64,000 bases of DNA from Verrucomicrobiia bacterium (GTDB lineage Bacteria; Verrucomicrobiota; Verrucomicrobiia; Limisphaerales; Fontisphaeraceae): NCBI GenBank assembly GCA_026414565.1, contig JAOAIT010000041.1, positions 1 to 64,000 on the forward strand, given 5' to 3'. A program made the position numbers and the translations under genes. Position 1 is the stretch's first letter. Every line of letters starts with the position of its first letter. Shown here in pieces: positions 61,536 to 64,000 of the stretch. The notes under the pieces were generated by a model, which had not been told where the DNA came from, did no database searches, and saw only the letters and a program-made list of their open reading frames with translations.

Positions 61536-64000
61536 ATGAAAACGCTGCATCGCCGCCGTTATTCCATGTTCCCCAGTTTCCTGGGCCTTGCATTAGCTGC
61601 CCTGTTGTTGGTCATAGGGCCAGCTCATGCCGCCAACATCTTGTGGGTGAGTGACAATGGCACTGACAACACCTTTTCCGACCCCGGCAATTACCCTGAT
61701 GGAGGCTTCATCACTATTCTCCAAAGCGCCGGGCATACCGTGACCCGTTTTAACGGGCCTAATGACCTAAATACACGGCTGACTCCCCAGATTCTGTCAC
61801 AAATTAATAGTTATGACCTGATTATTCTGGGCCGTGCCGTGGCCAGTGCCGCCTTTCAGAGTCCCCAGGTCATAGATTGGAATGTCAATGTCACCAAGCC
61901 GCTGATGACCATCAATGCCTATCTGGTGCGAGCGAACCGTTTGGGGTGGTGCACGGGCAACACCATGTTGGATGATACCCCCACGCCGGTGCGGGCGGTG
62001 AACCTGGCCGATCCTCTCATTGGTTACATCTTTAGTGAAGTGGCCATGAATGGCAACGTAACCGCCAATCCTTATGACGAGCCTATCCATCGCAACACCA
62101 GCCAGATTCTGGAAGGCCCCGTTAGCGGGGGGCGGGTTCTGGCAGTGGCTGATTTCACCGACCTGGGTGGCGTCGCCCGCAACAACATCCCCGTCATCAT
62201 GGAATGGCCAGCAGGCACGCCCGTACGCGGGGGGGCGGACATTCTGGGCGGGTATCGCATGTATTTTGCCGCCAGCAGTCGTGAACCTGCCACCGGTGGC
62301 GATATTCTTCAACACTGCGTGGAAAATTTGACTGCCACGGGCGAAAGCATGTTTTTGAAAGCCGTGGAAATTGCGGCGAACCGGGGGCAACTGCCATTTG
62401 ATCCGGCGGCCCCGGTGGGTTTTGCCAACAATTTGCGGGACGTAACCGTACCTGAGGGAACAGTGGTTAATCTGAGTGTGACGGTGACCGGGGCGCCGCC
62501 GCGGGCGATTCAGTGGCAGAAATGGGATGGGGTGGGCAGCTTTACCAACATCCCGGGTGCCACCAGCTCGACGCTGGCCCTGGGCACGGTGAATCCCCCG
62601 CAGGACGGCCAGCAATTCCGGGTGGTGGCCACCAATCGCAACGGCAGCGCCACCAGCGCCGTGGCCCGGTTGACGGTGATCGTGGACACCAATGCGCCGC
62701 AGGTGACCCAGGTTACCGCGGACGTGTCCATGAATCAGGTCTGGCTGTTTTTCTCCGAACCGGTCCAGGCGGCACAGGCCCAAAACCTCAATAATTACGT
62801 ATTCAACCCGCCGTTGGCGATTCAAAGCGCCACCCTTTCCGCCGATGGCCGCCGGCTGCAGATTGTAACCGAACCACTGACCCAGGGGCAGCGTTACACG
62901 GTGATGGTGGTGGAGGGGATCCCGGACCGCTCTTACTATACCAACTGGCTGGCGGGCGGCACGGAATTGAGTTTCTACGGCTGGGTGTCCAGCCGTGGTT
63001 TCTTGGCCGCCCAGCGGTATTTCAACCTCACGGGCAACGACATCGCCTCCCTGATCACCTCGCCCAATTATCCCAACTTCTGGGACGAGCTGTTCTATGT
63101 CAATTCAGCCCAAACGGTGCAGACCGTCCCCAACCGGGACAACTACGGTGGCCGTTTGATTGGCTGGCTGCGCCCGTTGGAGTCCGGCTTTTTCACCTTC
63201 TTCATCCGCGGTGACGACGGCACGGAGCTGCGCCTCGGCTCGACGGCTGATTTCTCCACGCTGAACACGATCGCCCAGCAGGCCAGCGCCAACCAGCCCT
63301 TCACTTCCGGGCAGTCGGTGTCCATCTTCCTGGAAGCGGGCCAGCGGTATGCCTTGGAGGCTTTGTGGAAGGAGGGCACGGGAGGCGACTACGTCCAGGT
63401 CGCCTGGCAGCCGCCCTCGGGGACGGGGCCGGTGATTATTCCTGCCGAAGCCTTGGAAGTGCTCGCGGATCCTTCTGCGGTGCAGGTGGCCATTACCACC
63501 CAGCCACAAGGCCGCACGATTTTGCAGAATCGCACGCATACCTTCACTGTGGCGGCCGCGGTCACACCCACCAACGCCCCGCTGGTGTACACCTGGCAGC
63601 GGTGGAACGGTGTGGATGCTTTCACCAATGTGGCCGTGGTCCTGACCAATAGCTACACCACCCGCCTGTTGAGCATGGCGGATGATGGCTCGCAGTGGCG
63701 GGTCTTGGTGGCGGCGCCAGGGGTGGTGGCCACCAGCGCAGTCGCGACTGTAACCGTCAGCCAGGATGCCGTCCCGCCCTCCATCGTCAAGGCCATCAAC
63801 AGCCCGGGCAATCCCACCGCCATCATCGTGGAATTCGATGAATTGGTGAATCGCTCAATCGCCGAGGACCCCGTCTATTATGCCGTCACCAACCTGCTCG
63901 ACAATTCGCCTGTGCCGGTGAATGACCTCATCCGGCCGGTGCTCTCCGCGGATGGCCGGACCGTGACGCTCTACGTGGTTAGTCCGCTCACCAATGATAC
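61536..64000 (+). CDS. very large secreted multi-domain protein (ThuA-like, Ig-like, PA14), 3' end cut off
   Basis: At least 821 residues, open to the window edge. A signal peptide (MKTLHRRRYSMFPSFLGLALAALLLV) precedes a Rossmann/ThuA-like region (about 35-230; NILWVSDNGTDNTFSDPGN, YDLIILGRAVASAAFQ). An Ig-like fold (about 305-383) and an SbsA/Big_5-type Ig domain (about 385-470) follow. A PA14 domain (about 478-628; GFFTFFIRGDDGTELRLGS) comes next, then a second Ig-like pair from about 648 and 745. Modular proteins of this type are common in Verrucomicrobiota and are probably surface or exported glycan-binding proteins. No catalytic motif is seen; the C-terminal anchor lies outside the window. 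Confidence 0.8.
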   Translation, partial: MKTLHRRRYSMFPSFLGLALAALLLVIGPAHAANILWVSDNGTDNTFSDPGNYPDGGFITILQSAGHTVTRFNGPNDLNTRLTPQILSQINSYDLIILGRAVASAAFQSPQVIDWNVNVTKPLMTINAYLVRANRLGWCTGNTMLDDTPTPVRAVNLADPLIGYIFSEVAMNGNVTANPYDEPIHRNTSQILEGPVSGGRVLAVADFTDLGGVARNNIPVIMEWPAGTPVRGGADILGGYRMYFAASSREPATGGDILQHCVENLTATGESMFLKAVEIAANRGQLPFDPAAPVGFANNLRDVTVPEGTVVNLSVTVTGAPPRAIQWQKWDGVGSFTNIPGATSSTLALGTVNPPQDGQQFRVVATNRNGSATSAVARLTVIVDTNAPQVTQVTADVSMNQVWLFFSEPVQAAQAQNLNNYVFNPPLAIQSATLSADGRRLQIVTEPLTQGQRYTVMVVEGIPDRSYYTNWLAGGTELSFYGWVSSRGFLAAQRYFNLTGNDIASLITSPNYPNFWDELFYVNSAQTVQTVPNRDNYGGRLIGWLRPLESGFFTFFIRGDDGTELRLGSTADFSTLNTIAQQASANQPFTSGQSVSIFLEAGQRYALEALWKEGTGGDYVQVAWQPPSGTGPVIIPAEALEVLADPSAVQVAITTQPQGRTILQNRTHTFTVAAAVTPTNAPLVYTWQRWNGVDAFTNVAVVLTNSYTTRLLSMADDGSQWRVLVAAPGVVATSAVATVTVSQDAVPPSIVKAINSPGNPTAIIVEFDELVNRSIAEDPVYYAVTNLLDNSPVPVNDLIRPVLSADGRTVTLYVVSPLTND

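Overview
The window is a GC-rich bacterial chromosome segment. Gene content suggests the PVC group, most likely a Verrucomicrobiota lineage of the Limisphaerales/Pedosphaerales kind; this is inference from gene families, not from a marker-gene phylogeny. Pointers are a giant secreted protein joining a hydrazine-synthase-alpha-like propeller, c-type haem motifs and a SUMF1 domain, several Tat-exported proteins, secreted GH10, GH95 and beta-helix carbohydrate-active proteins, LpxR and KdsD (a Gram-negative envelope), archaeal-type phosphoglycerate mutase, and weak Shine-Dalgarno sequences in front of most genes.

Layout. 1-140: tail of a group-3-like [NiFe] hydrogenase large subunit. 671-9319: an IclR-type regulator followed on the same strand by the giant dihaem/SUMF1 protein, a lyxose-isomerase-like cupin, a VOC protein, DhaK, DhaL and an LsrF-like class I aldolase. 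This looks like an isomerase-kinase-aldolase catabolic cassette of unknown substrate. 9331-12729: GH10 protein, FAD monooxygenase and a TPR protein. 12832-12908: tRNA-Arg(TCG). 13001-22706: a Czc-type heavy-metal efflux set (small Cys-rich exported protein, TolC-like channel, adaptor with four CxxH-x6-CxxC modules, CzcA pump), then a degenerate double pseudo-protease with PDZ next to an intact HtrA. 22978-28240: gyrB-gyrA.

28301-36683 is on the minus strand: NHL-type propeller protein; a run of apgM, an MnmC-like methyltransferase, a tiny Cys-rich membrane protein, hsp20, lon and a LolA-like protein; and a GT9 glycosyltransferase. 36860-42793 is on the plus strand: scpA, scpB, pheA, kdsD, an esterase and uxaC. 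43024-47170 encodes a respiratory module made of a polytopic subunit, a Rieske protein, a b6-type cytochrome b and a CydA-like protein fused to cytochrome c, with no separate cytochrome c1. 47202-56122: beta-helix protein with an embedded CBM6-like domain, LpxR, MutY, GH95 fucosidase and a sulfatase-fold membrane protein. 56417-59827: purA, uppS, larE, trmL. 59829-61413: EIIA(Ntr)-like protein and a GT2. From 61536 to the right edge runs a very large secreted multi-domain protein that is cut off.

The most interesting parts are the bc/bd-hybrid respiratory module, the IclR-DhaKL-LsrF cassette with its giant haem protein, the metal-binding repeats on the efflux adaptor, and the pseudo-protease/HtrA pair. 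No CRISPR array, insertion sequence, prophage or rRNA gene was seen.
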